Shown one piece after another: positions 1-12,849 of a DNA stretch of 64,000 bases; position 1 is the stretch's first letter, and every line of letters begins with the position of its first letter. The translations under genes and the position numbers were made by a program. A model generated the notes under the pieces. The model ran no database searches, had not been told where the DNA came from, and saw only the letters and a list, made by a program, of their open reading frames with translations. Source of the DNA: Ophthalmolycus amberensis (taxonomy: Eukaryota > Chordata > Actinopteri > Perciformes > Zoarcidae); assembly GCA_024529925.1 (NCBI GenBank), contig JAFEUB010001216.1, forward strand, positions 124,001 to 188,000, given 5' to 3'.

Positions 1-3000
1 AATAGCTGTAGTAGTGGTCGTAGTATTTAATATAACAGTAGTAGTGGTATAATAAGTAGTAGTAGTAATAGTAAAGTCCGTTTTTGAAGTATCAGTAGTA
101 GTAGTACTAGTAGCAGTCGTACTAATAGCTGTAGTAGTATTAGTACTGGTTATTAGTACTGGTAGTAGCAGGAATAGCAGTATTAGCAGTTGTGGTATAA
201 GTAATAATAGTAGTGGTAGTGGTAGTAATAGCAGTAGTGGTAGTAATAATATTTATGGTAGCAGTAATAGCAGTAGCAGTAGTAGTAATAGTAGCAACAG
301 CAAAAGTTGAAGTAGTAGTAGTAGTAGTAGTAGTAATACTAGAAATATTAGCAGCAGTAGTAGCAGTTGTCGCAGTATTAGTAAGAGCATTCATTATTTC
401 AACAAAAAAGCCTAATTTTGAGCTAAACGTTTAAATACAGTTAATCCATGCGGCTTTTATTTTGAAAGGGTGGGACTGGGTGGGGGAGAGGAGACATAAT
501 CATCATGTTTGACAAACATAAACAGAGGTTATTAAATGACAGGCTTCATCACAAGCAGTTCAGTCAGAATTCACTCTCTGGGGCTTTTATTTTGAAATGG
601 GGTGTGGGGTGTGGGGGAGAAGGGGAGAGGAGACAGAATCATAATGTTCGATAAACACAAACCGGTTATTAAATGACAGGCTCATCACAAGCATTTCAGT
701 TAGGATTCATTCTGTGGGGCTTTTATTTTAAAATGGCGTGTGTATGTGTGGGGGGGGGGGGAAAGATATAGAAATGGGGTACCGTGTACTGTGGAAGATG
801 TTTTTGAAGCAAAATTTAATATTGGTCTCTATGGAGCAGAAAGTCGGTTTTCCTCTCAATTAACGGCTTCCGTGTCAAATGTGGAAATCTGTGGGATTCC
901 ACAGTAATTTTTCTACGACAAGAACAATATTAGCTACTTTTACATCCAGAAATGATGCATGAAGAGTGAAGATTGTGGACACAGTGGCAAAACACAAATG
1001 TTTTTTTCACAAGAATCTCAAGCTGCTCTTCACTCTAGCGGTGACATCACGCACTCTAAGCTGTGCAATACACACCCATTATAAAGTCAGAAAAGGGCTG
1101 AAAAATCATAAAAGTTAAATTGCTGCAGTTCAAAAAGTTTAAAAGATATCGGAAAGCTGAATTACGCGGCAACATTTTAAAGTTGAAATGGTGTCTGTAG
1201 CTGAAAGTATGAGGAAGTTGAAGGATTTGAAAGTTGAAGAAGTTTAAGAGGATTTGAAAATCTTCTCCATAGAAACCCATTCAAAAAGTTTAAAGGTTAG
1301 AAATAGAAAAAGTCATAGCAGAGATGAGCTGAAGGAGCTGAACATTTTGATAGTTGAACGGTTTCTGAAGCTTAAAAAATGAAGAAGAAGAAGAGTTTCA
1401 AAAAAAGGGGGACGGAAGAAATAGTGGAACTAGAAAATGCATTTCCTGCTGAAAATGCGTTGGAATGCTGAAAGCTGAAATGAATCTCAAAAACATTGCT
1501 GAAAATAGATATCCAATTTTTTTTAAATTGCAAAAAGCTTAATAATTCAAAAAGTTGAAAGATTACAAATATGAAGTCATATCACCCCTCTCCTGAAAGA
1601 GCTGAACATTTTGATATTCGAACGGTTTCTGTAGCTTAAAAGAATTCCAGTGGTAGTGATATTTGTTGTAGTAGTAGTAGAAGTTGTAGTAGAAGTATTA
1701 TTAGCAGTATAAGTATTAGTAGTAGTAGTGATATTTGTAGTAGCAGTAGTAGTAGAAGTTGTAGTCGAAGTATTAGTAATTAGAAGAAGTAGTAGAAGTA
1801 GTAGTATCAGTAGTTGTAGTAATAGCTGTAGTAGTGGTCGTAGTATTTAATATAACAGTAGTAGTGGTATAATAAGTAGTAGTAGTAATAGTAAAGTCCG
1901 TTTTTGAAGTATCAGTAGTAGTAGTACTAGTAGCAGTCGTACTAATAGCTGTAGTAGTATTAGTACTGGTTATTAGTACTGGTAGTAGCAGGAATAGCAG
2001 TATTAGCAGTTGTGGTATAAGTAATAATAGTAGTGGTAGTGGTAGTAATAGCAGTAGTGGTAGTAATAATATTTATGGTAGCAGTAATAGCAGTAGCAGT
2101 AGTAGTAATAGTAGCAACAGCAAAAGTTGAAGTAGTAGTAGTAGTAGTAGTAGTAATACTAGAAATATTAGCAGCAGTAGTAGCAGTTGTCGCAGTATTA
2201 GTAAGAGCATTCATTATTTCAACAAAAAAGCCTAATTTTGAGCTAAACGTTTAAATACAGTTAATCCATGCGGCTTTTATTTTGAAAGGGTGGGACTGGG
2301 TGGGGGAGAGGAGACATAATCATCATGTTTGACAAACATAAACAGAGGTTATTAAATGACAGGCTTCATCACAAGCAGTTCAGTCAGAATTCACTCTCTG
2401 GGGCTTTTATTTTGAAATGGGGTGTGGGGTGTGGGGGAGAAGGGGAGAGGAGACAGAATCATAATGTTCGATAAACACAAACCGGTTATTAAATGACAGG
2501 CTCATCACAAGCATTTCAGTTAGGATTCATTCTGTGGGGCTTTTATTTTAAAATGGCGTGTGTATGTGTGGGGGGGGGGGTGGAGGAGGGGGGGGGGGAA
2601 AGATATAGAAATGGGGTACCGTGTACTGTGGAAGATGTTTTTGAAGCAAAATTTAATATTGGTCTCTATGGAGCAGAAAGTCGGTTTTCCTCTCAATTAA
2701 CGGCTTCCGTGTCAAATGTGGAAATCTGTGGGATTCCACAGTAATTTTTCTACGACAAGAACAATATTAGCTACTTTTACATCCAGAAATGATGCATGAA
2801 GAGTGAAGATTGTGGACACAGTGGCAAAACACAAATGTTTTTTTCACAAGAATCTCAAGCTGCTCTTCACTCTAGCGGTGACATCACGCACTCTAAGCTG
2901 TGCAATACACACCCATTATAAAGTCAGAAAAGGGCTGAAAAATCATAAAAGTTAAATTGCTGCAGTTCAAAAAGTTTAAAAGATATCGGAAAGCTGAATT

Positions 3001-4451
3001 ACGCGGCAACATTTTAAAGTTGAAATGGTGTCTGTAGCTGAAAGTATGAGGAAGTTGAAGGATTTGAAAGTTGAAGAAGTTTAAGAGGATTTGAAAATCT
3101 TCTCCATAGAAACCCATTCAAAAAGTTTAAAGGTTAGAAATAGAAAAAGTCATAGCAGAGATGAGCTGAAGGAGCTGAACATTTTGATAGTTGAACGGTT
3201 TCTGAAGCTTAAAAAATGAAGAAGAAGAAGAGTTTCAAAAAAAGGGGGACGGAAGAAATAGTGGAACTAGAAAATGCATTTCCTGCTGAAAATGCGTTGG
3301 AATGCTGAAAGCTGAAATGAATCTCAAAAACATTGCTGAAAATAGATATCCAATTTTTAAAAAATTGCAAAAAGCTTAATAATTCAAAAAGTTGAAAGAT
3401 TACAAATATGAAGTTATATCACCCCTCTCCTGAAAGAGCTGAACATTTTGATATTCGAACGGTTTCTGTAGCTTAAAAGAATTCCAGCGGTAGTGATATT
3501 TGTTGTAGTAGTAGTAGAAGTTTTAGTAGAAGTATTATTAGCAGTATAAGCATTAGTAGCATTTGAATAAGTACTAGCTGTAGCAGTAGTGATATTTGTA
3601 GTAGTAGCAGAAGTTGTAGTCGAAGTATTAGTAATTAGAAGAAGTAGTAGAAGTAGTAGTATCAGTAGTCGTAGTAATAGCTGTAGTAGTGGTCGTAGTA
3701 TTTTATATAACAGTAGTAGTAGTATAATAAGTAGTAGTAGTAGTAGTAATAGTAAAGTCAGTTTTTGAAGTAGTAGTAGTTGTAGTACTAGTAGCAGTCG
3801 TACTAATAGCTGTAGTAGTATTAGTAATGGTTATTAGTACTGGTAGTAGCAGGAATAGCAGTATTAGCAGTTGTGGTATAAGTAATAATAGTAGTGGTAG
3901 TGGTAGTAATAGCAGTAGTGGTAGTAATAATATTTATGGTAGCAGTAATAGCAGTAGCAGTAGTAGTAATAGTAGCAACAGCAAAAGTTGAAGTAGTAGT
4001 AGTAGTAGTAATACTAGAAATATTAGCAGTAGTAGTAGTTGTCGCAGTATTAGTAAGAGCATTCATTATTTCAACAAAAAAGCCTAATTTTGAGCTAAAC
4101 GTTTAAATACAGTTAATCCATGCGGCTTTTATTTTGAAAGGGTGGGACTGGGTGGGGGAGGGAGGGGGAGAGGAGACATAATCATCATGTTTGACACACA
4201 TAAACAGAGGTTATTAAATGACAGGCTTCATTACAAGCAGTTCAGTTAGAATTCACTCTCTGGGGCTTTTATTTTGAAATGGGGTGTGGGGGAGAAGGGG
4301 AGAGGAGACAGAATCATAATGTTAGATAAACACAAACCGGTTATTAAATGACAGGCTCATCACAAGCATTTCAGTTAGGATTCATTCTGTGGGGCTTTTA
4401 TTTTAAAATGGCGTGTGTGTGTGTGGGGGGGGGGGGTGGAGGAGGGGGGAA
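1..4451. repeat. Tandem array of a 1.82-1.86 kb unit, about 2.4 copies
   Basis: The segment from 1 recurs at 1821 and again at 3676, giving periods of about 1820 and 1855 bp. Each unit has a TAG/TAGT-rich microsatellite block, then AT-rich unique-looking sequence, GGGGCTTTTATTTTGAAATG-type blocks with G runs, and a block rich in AAAAGTT and GAAGTTGAA words. Copies 1 and 2 are nearly identical apart from a G-tract expansion near 2571-2598 and a few substitutions. Copy 3 is more diverged and leaves the pattern near 4430. The array continues beyond the left edge of the window. The open frames inside are triplet-repeat artefacts (runs of Thr or Val). The family is not one I can name. A rearranged relative lies inverted at 58324-60978. 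Confidence 0.9.
1664..2210. repeat. TAG-rich microsatellite block in the tandem unit
   Basis: Imperfect (TAG)n and (TAGTAG/CAG)n run of about 550 bp in the middle unit, interrupted by AAT and GGT triplets. Equivalent blocks lie at 1-377 and 3505-4055. The triplet periodicity explains the stop-free frames on both strands. Confidence 0.9.
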
Positions 4452-5345
4452 AGACCTCTAAAGATCCCTAAGACCTGAATGACTGTATGAGAGAGAGACA
4501 CACAGAGAGATAGAGGGAGAGGAGTGTATGTGCGCGTGTGTCTGTGAGTCTGTGTGTTTATCAACATCACTAATTGGCTCAATCGCGAACACCTGTGTGC
4601 CTGAAGCCATTTGAAAATATTCTCCATAGAGATCCCATTGAAAATAAAAAGCTTAATAATTCAAAAAGTTTAAAGGTTAGAAATATGAAAAGTCATAGCA
4701 CCCCTCTGGTGAAAGAGCTGAACATTTTAATAGTTTAACAGTTTCTGTAGCTTAAAATATGAAGGAGAAGAAGAGGTGGGACGGAAGAAATAGAAGAAGT
4801 TGAATAAAGATTCGAATGCTTAACAGCATTCCAACAATTAAAAGTAAAGACATTACTTAAATAAACTAATGGTCTTAAGTAGCAATAAATAATGTTATAT
4901 TAGTGATTTGTTTATATATGCTTATGTATGTTGAACTTAAAATAGTTATTGTTGGAATGCTGTTAAGCATTCCAACTATTGTTATCCTGTTTCTTTATTC
5001 AACTTCTATTTCTTCCGTCGCACCTCTTCTTCTCCTTCATTTTTTAAGCTACAGAAACCGTTCAACTATTAAAATGTTCAGCTCTTTCACCAGAGGTCTG
5101 CTATGACTTTTTATATTTCTAACCTTTAAACTTTTTGAATTATTAAGCTTTTTAGTTTCAATGGGATCTCTATGGAGAATATTTTCAAATGGCTTCAGGC
5201 ACACAGGTGTTCGCGATTGAGCCAATTAGTGATGTTGATAAACACACAGACTCACAGACACACGTGCACATACACTCCTCTCCCTCTCTCTCTGTGTGTC
5301 TCTCTCTCATACAGTCATTCAGGTCTTAGGGATCTTTAGAGGTCT
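4452..5345. repeat. Large imperfect palindrome, arms about 390 bp
   Basis: The left arm (4452-4835) read in reverse complement matches the right arm (4951-5345) almost throughout, including the GTTGGAATGCTGTTAAGCAT terminus, the TTTAAGCTACAGAAAC block, the TCTCCATAGAG block and the ATACAGTCATTCAGG block. The arms are separated by about 115 bp of AT-rich sequence (4836-4950). Each inner end is itself a small hairpin; 4951-4976 has an 11-bp stem and a 4-nt loop. The same GTTGGAATGCTG end also occurs at 5526 and 58324, so I read it as the terminus of an unclassified fish repeat, present here as two copies facing away from each other. Confidence 0.9.
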
Positions 5346-5525
5346 CTCTCTCTCACTCACTCACTCATTCTTTTTTCTCTCTCACTCATTCTTTCTTCTC
5401 TCTCTCTCTCATTCTTTCTTCTCTCTATCTCTCACTCATTCTTTCTTCTCTCTCTCTCTCACTAATTCTTTCTTCTCTCTCTCTCTCACTAATTCTTTCT
5501 TCTCTCTCTCTCTCTCTCACTAATT
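5336..5525. repeat. CT-rich minisatellite
   Basis: Repeats of a CACTCATTCTTTCTTCTCTC-like unit of about 25-32 bp with variable (CT)n, directly following the palindrome arm and ending in another GTTGGAATGCTG motif at 5526. The serine/leucine-rich frame here is low complexity, not a gene. Confidence 0.9.
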
Positions 5526-5539
5526 GTTGGAATGCTGTG

Positions 5540-5720
5540 AGACAACTTGGTTCGGTTTAGGCAATAAAACTGCTTGGTTACGTTCAGGAAAAGATCGTGG
5601 TTTGGGTTTAAATAACTTGCATAACCTAAATACAGAAGTTAGGTGACAAATAAATTGACTTCTTGACCTCTGGTTTCACACAGGACACAAACTGCGCCCT
5701 TCTTCGTGAAAGTCCGGTCC
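5540..5720 (-). repeat. Fragment of CCTAAACCTAA-type interspersed repeat
   Basis: Contains GGTTTAGGCAATAAAACTGC and CATAACCTAAATACAGAAGT. In reverse complement these resemble the repeats at 24575-24960 and 49860-50132 (GTTTTGTTGCCTAAACCTAA). Old and diverged; ends approximate. Confidence 0.5.
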
Positions 5721-6854
5721 AACTTCCTCTCTACGCAGAGTTTGTCGCTTTTTATACTTCCTGCTTCACAATACAATGATTGCATACGAATCACCCCACA
5801 TTACTTTTCTTAAGCATAGCTACGAACAGTGTGTGAGAACAGTCTGCTTAGTAACAACATTGTTTCTCATATTACATGAAAGATTCACATGTTTTGATTT
5901 AGTTACAGTGCAAGTAAAAAGTGGTGAAACTGAAAGAGGTAGAGTATAAAGTGTGTATAAAGTGTGAAACTAGCTAGTTACAACATAGTTAGTGTTTACT
6001 TTACACTGTAACCTACATTTTGATAAACCATGCTCCTCGGCTGTAGGTCAGCAACGGCTACAACCGCCTCACACGCCTCATGAGGCCGCACAAATGTAAA
6101 CACAAACAAATTGTTCTCTCTTAGTTGCTCCCTTAGTGTGCCCCATTTTGAGCCGCTCTCTATTAAAGAAAAAAACAAAACAATAACGTCACATTCCAGA
6201 CCATGCCACCCTTCGCTGTTCACTGTGCCGCCTGTGCAGCAGACAAAAGCCTCCTCTCTGTCAGCAGGCACTGAACTGAGTGCAGCTGCCACTGCCGAGA
6301 CCCGGGCTTCTCAACAACACTGATTTACTGGGGACACAGACACTATTTTCTTCCCCTCTCCCTTCCATTACTCCCATCCCTCTCTGCCCTCCCTGTGCCC
6401 ACTGTTAGGTTTATAATTTCTTAGCTGAGCCTGTTTGACTCGGCCATGGCAGCAGACGCAGAGTGGAGCTGCCAACACACTCTCCTTCTCTTTGATTCTT
6501 TAAGTATTTCACTCCCAATCCCCTTGTCAAGCTACAGTTGTTGAGTGAACGGCACCATGGTAGCACTGGCAGTTAGAGACTTGTATCTCTCTCAGTTGCA
6601 CGCTTTCTGTGTGATATTTTTGTTCTGTTCCTCCAGGTGAATGCAATGCAGGCAAGGGTGCCAGGGAGGCAGATGGCTTCAATGCAGAGAAAGAAAGCAC
6701 AAGTGCAGAAGAAGAAAGACTAAAACAATGTGGAGGGACCCTGTGAAGAATACTAAGCACTGTAAGGCATAGAGCAACAAGTCCTCAAATGACTCATATG
6801 AATATTTTCCCTTCTGCTGCCTCTATGGTTAAAGTCCAGTTAAGTGTTCGTGCC
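5721..6854. other. Non-coding stretch, nothing recognised
   Basis: Mixed-composition sequence. The open frames (for example 5996-6292 on the minus strand) have no recognisable domain or splice structure. No repeat family identified. Confidence 0.5.
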
Positions 6855-7151
6855 GAAAATATTAGTTTAACAGATATTTAGGGTTTATAACAACGTGGGT
6901 CTTAATCTCATAGGTTTGGCTGTTTATATTTATATTTGTATATTTATATTGTACTTAAATGTTAAATGTTTATGCTTAGTTTCTCTGTTCTACTTTGTTG
7001 TCTTTAATGTTTTTTATATTTCTCTTGTTTATTGTATATATTTTATGTGTGTATGTACGATGAGAGTAATGTGTAACCGGAGTCAAAATCCATGTATGCG
7101 CACGCATACATGGCCAATAAAGCTGATTGTGATTGTGATTGTGATTCTGAT
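6855..7151 (+). repeat. Probable LINE-type 3' end with hairpin and GATTGT tail
   Basis: AT-rich sequence leads into a perfect 11-bp-stem hairpin (7090-7113, 2-nt loop), an AATAAA word at 7116-7121, and a short (GATTGT)n tail at about 7123-7151. A 3' hairpin, AATAAA and a short tandem tail together are typical of truncated non-LTR retrotransposon ends. No coding part remains, so the family cannot be assigned. Confidence 0.45.
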
Positions 7152-8465
7152 ATGAACACATTGTACTCACCAAACTAATTACTGGAAAATACTGAAACCT
7201 GGAAACGCAACATCATCGTAACAACAAAGTCCAACGGGTCAAGTGAGTCTGATGATCAGACAGTTTATCCAGATAATCCAAACGTCTGTACTTACTGGTA
7301 AAATTGAGCAGACCTGAAATCTCGGGATTAATAATTGCACAGGAAAACAGTGTGCGCACATCTAGGATAAGTACGGTAATTTGGAGCAGGTACTCGGCCT
7401 ATAAACTGTAATGAGCAACAATTATACCATTTGCCTTTCATTTTCTCGAAATAAGTTTGTCTAACTTGGAGTTTCTTGACCTTTCTGGCTTATTTTTAGC
7501 AATGACAAGTTCCTTGATCTCCTGAGGCCTACAATGACAAGATCCAAGTTGTAGTACTCTGGAATGATCCTTTAGGTTTAGAGAAAAAATCTGGTATTGA
7601 TTTTAAAAAACAACGTTGGCTCTTCGGAGGAGACGCTTTTGATGGCCATCGCTCCACTCTGACTTTGACAGTTTTGCCGATTCTGATTCTGATTAAGATT
7701 TTGGAGAGAATACATGTGTTTGGGAAGTAGTGAGCATACGACTGGATAATGTGGCTTGGACTTGAAGTTCTGTGCGAGTTTGTAAACGGATGTTTTGACA
7801 TAGCTTTGCTGCTGCTAAACCTTGACCCCATTTACTTCAATCATTCGGAGATTTGCTGTTTTTTTTATTCTTCGTTCATCGGGAAGGCACGACAGACAGC
7901 TACATTTTGTCTAAGCTAAGTTACACACGGTAAGTGATTAATATACAGATGATCATTTTACATTCATTTTACATGATCCATTAAATAAACAACGCATTCT
8001 GAATGGTGTCTCCCTACATGCGTACATGCCATTCATATTTTTAAGGCTTATTTTGATAAAAATATGACCAAAAAGCTCCTTGGTGTTATGAAAGCGTCAC
8101 AAAATATATCTACTAAATAGATTACATAAAAATTAAAACATACAGAGAAACAACTAATTCAAATCATAAATCATGAGTTCAAAAACATCCAACATTAAAG
8201 TATGTTATATTTTCAGCATACGCGGTTGATTGAACAAATCAACGCAGGAGAATTAAGCCAACACATGAACTTGTCTGCCGTGGACTCCGATCTAGAGTTA
8301 AGAATGATCAACCTGAAGCACCAGTTTGTCCAGTTAGCCTGTTAGTTTAATTAGGAAAGAAAGGAGTTGGCTCTCGTTGCCTGAGTCGAACAACAGGTTT
8401 CTCCCATAAGAATACCTCAAATTCTTGCCATGTGGTTAGCGTTGTAGAAGTGGCTGATAAAGGAG
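7152..8465. other. Non-coding stretch, nothing recognised
   Basis: AT-rich unique-looking DNA. The frame at 7529-7831 (minus) shows no known domain. No repeat or RNA gene recognised. Confidence 0.5.
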
Positions 8466-8483
8466 CATGTGTGGCATTCAACA

Positions 8484-8552
8484 TATGCATGTGTGTGTGT
8501 GCGTGCATGTGTACGTGCGTATGTGTGTGCGTACGGGTGTGTGTGTGTGTGT
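8484..8552. repeat. Imperfect (GT)n microsatellite
   Basis: GTGTGTGC and GTACGTGC alternations over about 70 bp. The His/Thr- and Cys/Val-rich overlapping frames are simple-repeat artefacts. Confidence 0.9.
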
Positions 8553-8556
8553 CCAC

Positions 8557-10720
8557 TCCAGGGTGCTCCAAACTTTGAGGACAGCCCCTCCAGAAAACAC
8601 AGGCCTGGCCCTCCAATCTCAAAGGACGAGCTCCATTCACCTCCTGGCAACGGCGCTGAGAAATGGAGAAGAGATGGGCAGAACGGAATGGCTGGGCAGT
8701 AAATTATCAACTTTCAGAGGAGAGGACATGATATTTATTTATAGCATTCAGTTTGGGCACTCGGGGAGGGTTGGAAGGGAGTGGGGGTGCACGTCTTTTG
8801 CAAGGGGCATCCTAGGTGGTCAGCATTGACCTGCACTAACCCCTTGTATCCTGTCTCATTCTCCCACCCTTCACACTTGTCTTGTACCCGGAGATCCCAA
8901 GACCTCCCTGGTAATTAGGGAACGAGTCACGCCCACTCCCTGCCCCCAAACGCGGTAAATTTTCCTCCTTCTCCCGGCCCCTGTGACACGCACACTCACA
9001 CATCCTCCGAATTGGGGGCTTCAAGACGCCATTCAGCCCAATTCCTGCTTACTCTATCCCCCACTCTACATTTTATCACCACCCCTTGTTTTGTTTCGCT
9101 GTCTCAATCCATCAATCTTCCCATTAGCCCTCCATATTACGGAAGCCGCGGGGAACGCCCCCTTTACACCGGCCCTTCAAATCTGTCTTCCTTTCTGCAC
9201 CTCCCTCAGCCTCCTCCATCTCGGCGCCGACTCCCTCTTTCCCTCCATCCTTCAGCCCGGCCTTGTTAGCAGTCACCTGGCGCTCTCAAAATGGCCTTTT
9301 CCCTTGCCCTCCGTTTCTTTTCTGCCAACTTACTGCCAACTTGAGGTTAGCATCAGACTCACCTGGGGCAAAGGAGGGAAAAGATGGGAATGGACAGAGG
9401 GAGACGTGCTGGGTATGCTGTGGCGGTGGGGGTAGCAGCACTTTGGGTGGTATGTGTCCTGCGAGGGTGGGACACAATGCCCCCAGTGTTCAGGCAGGCC
9501 CACAGGAGCTTGTTTTACAACAGGGGAGGGGCGGCCATCAATGGCCATATGATGTGAACCACCCTGAGCCGATTCCCAGTGACAAACAGCCCCTCCGAGC
9601 GGACCCCCACCTCCTCTGCCTCCTCCTCTTTTCTGCTTTCTCCCATCGCATTCTGTTCTGTTGGACCAAAACCAGGGCAAGCGGAGAGCAGGCAACAGCA
9701 CCGCCGCTCTATGGACTGGAAATGAGGGAACACATGCCCACACACGCACACACACACACACACACGGACCCACACACTCAAAATTTCTCACAGACATAAT
9801 ACACTCACACGCAGGAGCAGACCCTTTCTGTCCTTCTCCTAATGACGCCACAAGCATCTTGCTGGAAAATGAATTGGTATTGGTTTAATTGTACCAGTGT
9901 GGCCCTTATTTGTGTTCCTCTCTTCGTTCTCAAAAAGAAAAGAAAAAAATATGGCTTGATGACAGCATAATTGCTGAAGAATTGAAGGAGAGCTAGTGTG
10001 TCGAGTTACCCAGTGAGCCTAAAAGTCCAGCTCCCCCTCCTTTCTCCGGCTCCATGGGCCCCCATGGCACTGCCCTAGAGACCTGTCCGTTTTCTCGGCC
10101 CCAAAGTCGTTTGAGTCTGCTCTGTCCTTTCCATTCAAACAGAACTTCCCTGCCTGTGCAACAAGTCCAGATACCCAAAAGGTTTGTTAGTGCCTTTGAC
10201 CTGCCACCTCTATGGTTGAGCTCTGGTCAGGTTTAAAACTAAACTACTTGGTCAAATTCAAGTTTGAAAATAAACTGCCAATTGTTAGGAGAGGGACACC
10301 TGGAATGCCTGATGATGGCCAAAACATTCTCTCTCCAATCGGTGCTCACACTGAGAGGGAATTCAACCCATTCTGTTAGGAGACGGGACATAGAAATGAA
10401 GTCTGTGATGTTGAAGGCACCAAGCATGCCAACCACTCACCCCAACGAGTTTTTGTGCCAATACGAGCAACGTTACATGCTACCGTATGACTTTATTGTT
10501 GGCATAGCTGCAATAGGTCACCTGCCTTGAAAATGTCAACAAAGGTAATTACAAGCATTTAAACAAAGAGCCAATGCTATCATTTTTTTCTGTGAGCTGA
10601 TTTTAAGTTAAGACCCAATTTCTTTTACAATCTATGTCATTTTTCCATATTTTTGGTTATTATAAAAACATTTGTCTTGACGCAAATTCAGTTTACAGCA
10701 TCTATCAATCAGTTTGTCCG
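8557..10720. other. Non-coding stretch upstream of olig2
   Basis: Relatively GC-rich, mostly unique-looking sequence with C/T-rich tracts around 9030-9260 and a (CA)n tract at about 9731-9775. Several overlapping open frames on both strands (the longest 178 aa at 9263-9799) are explained by composition; none has a recognisable domain. It could hold regulatory DNA but gives no specific evidence. Confidence 0.45.
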
Positions 10721-10726
10721 TTTTTC

Positions 10727-10820
10727 CTTCCATTCATCCGTCCATCCGTCCGTCCATCCGTACGTCCATCCGTCCATCCATCCATGCATCCATCCATGCA
10801 TCCATCCATACATCCATCCG
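10727..10820. repeat. CCAT/CCGT tetranucleotide repeat
   Basis: About 90 bp of imperfect (ATCC)n with CCGT and CATG variants. It creates Pro/Ser/His-rich frames with no biological meaning. Confidence 0.95.
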
Positions 10821-12767
10821 GTCTGGAGCCCATTACAGCACACATTGGGGTGGTTGCCACAATTGAAATGCACTCATTTGGAAGTAAACCTGAAAGGTAA
10901 GGTTAAAGTTAATACCCAACATGTTCATTTTAGATCCAGAGAGCAACTCATTGGTTCGCCTTTTGACCTACTGTTTATATTGTTGTATGTTCACAAATTT
11001 TATCATGACAGTGTATGACAAACATTATAATGCAATCCCACGAAGGAGGTTTGGAAAAAAGTTGGTTCACAACCAAGTGCTCATCTCTCAACAAATACTT
11101 TAATGAGTAATACGTTTTCGTAAAATGAGTTACAGCATAGAGGGCAACAGAGAATCAATTTTCAGATCAGGGATGGGAAACACCAGCTGACCTCACCATA
11201 ACCACGCAAGACAAAAACACCTACAACCCAAAAGGTGTGAAAACATCACTTTAGGGGTATACGTTTGAGTGTTTTTGGGGGTGGGGGGTGACAGCTGGTT
11301 AGCATGGGGGTGGTAATAAAGTAGTCAAGACCTTTTGTTAAGACAGATGAGCTTGTGTGTGATGGGATCAGGAGGCTGGTAGTGAGAGTAAAGGAATGTA
11401 ACCCAGCCTCTCGGTCCCTCCATATGACGCTAATTGCAGCAGAGCGGGGATGGCCTGGGCTGCTTGTGTACAGCATTGTTCTTCCTCGGCCTATTGTCTC
11501 CAGCCTTCTGACAATGTCCATTTGAATAAGAGCCTGTTAAGCCAGGCGCATCCCCATCATTAGACCCCGTTACACCCATTGTGATGCAGCACTGAGGATA
11601 CTGTAGGGTATCAGTGACTTTCAGCTGGGCCGAGGCCCTTGTCCACAATAACGCGGACACAATTTGTTTTTGTTTAGGTTGTCCATCCACACAAAGACAG
11701 CATGGTCAACCTTTGGAGAACTTTATGGAGAAGCTCTCCAGTATGAATACATTTGAAAATGCCTCTCATAGACTCGAGATTAGAGATTTCTAGCCGCTTA
11801 CATACAGTTCTCTCCACACAACCCAACCCTCATGGACTGCCAGTGTTATTAAAACATAGGTTAGATTATTTTCTTTGGTCATTACAGTCGTTTTTTAAAA
11901 AGACTTGTTGTGTACCCTACCTTCAAAGCTGTTTTCCAATTCAACAATGTTACAAATTCTTGAGAACTGTCAACAAAATTGTATATTTTGCCGCCGGGGC
12001 TCAGAGATATTGCAGTATTGCAGTATAAAGAGGATGTCAGGAACCACATTTGTGTACTGACAGGTGTTTCGAGTATTTTGTCCACCCCATTTATATCAAT
12101 TTGAGTAGGCTAAATTAAACACATCTCTTTATACTGTAATACACTTCAACAGCAGCACAAACTGCATCCACCAAAATTAAGTTGAATCAACACCTCTTTA
12201 AAACAGTTCTGACAACAACAAAAATATTTATCACTTTCATCTATGAGGTCTTAACTGATTTCTAAAAATCCTTAAAACACTTTTGACAGCCTTAAAATAA
12301 TTGCACCATCATTACCCCCGTTGACAATCGACAGCATCACTCCAGAGAACGTGACACTTTTATTTATCGACACAAGTTCGGTCACGGACGTACTAAAGAC
12401 ACAAACTGCCAGCTGGCCTGCTTTGGGTAACGTGCTGCTCAGTCTAGTCTTCCGTCTCCCTAAAACAAGCATCTGGAGGCCCGGGGAGTGAATACAAGTG
12501 TGAATATATTCATCCCCATGCTGCTTTGTTAAGTCTCTGCATGGGCGTAAAGCCGTTGTACCCCCCGTGCCCTCCTGGGTGACCCCAGAGGATCAGAGAC
12601 CAGGTTGTCGAAACATTTGTAACATTTGGCCAAAGCAAATCTCAGGCTGCCTGTTGAATTGAAGCTCAGACCAAAGAGGAGAAGAAAAAAAATCCCCCAG
12701 GAACCCTCAAAACACTCCCTACTCTGGACCGGGAACCCCCCCCCCCCAGCCCCTCTCGTTCCTTATC

Positions 12768-12769
<2 letters not shown>
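10821..12769. other. Non-coding stretch, nothing recognised
   Basis: Unique-looking mixed-composition DNA. The short frames show no domain or splice pattern. No repeat family identified. Confidence 0.45.

Positions 12770-12804
<35 letters not shown>
12770..12804. repeat. (CA)n microsatellite
   Basis: Pure CA dinucleotides, preceded by a run of Cs at about 12737-12748. Confidence 0.95.
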
Positions 12805-12805
<1 letters not shown>

Positions 12806-12849
12806 CGAGCATGGAGGCTCAACCCCTCACAACCTCCAGCAAATCCCCT

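Noticed and set aside
140..434. Overlapping Thr-rich and Val-rich open frames on opposite strands, repeated at 1960-2254 and 3821-4106
   Set aside because: They are the two-strand reading of TAG/TAC triplet repeats; no start context, no domain, and copied with the tandem unit.
8347..8829. Four overlapping frames of 77-120 aa on both strands
   Set aside because: They span a (GT)n tract and show Cys/Val or His/Thr runs; no recognisable domain.
9263..9857. 178-aa and 175-aa frames on opposite strands
   Set aside because: GC-rich composition and a (CA)n tract explain them; no domain or splice evidence.
10727..10820. Regular repeats resembling a short CRISPR-like array
   Set aside because: Pure tetranucleotide microsatellite with no spacers, in a vertebrate context.
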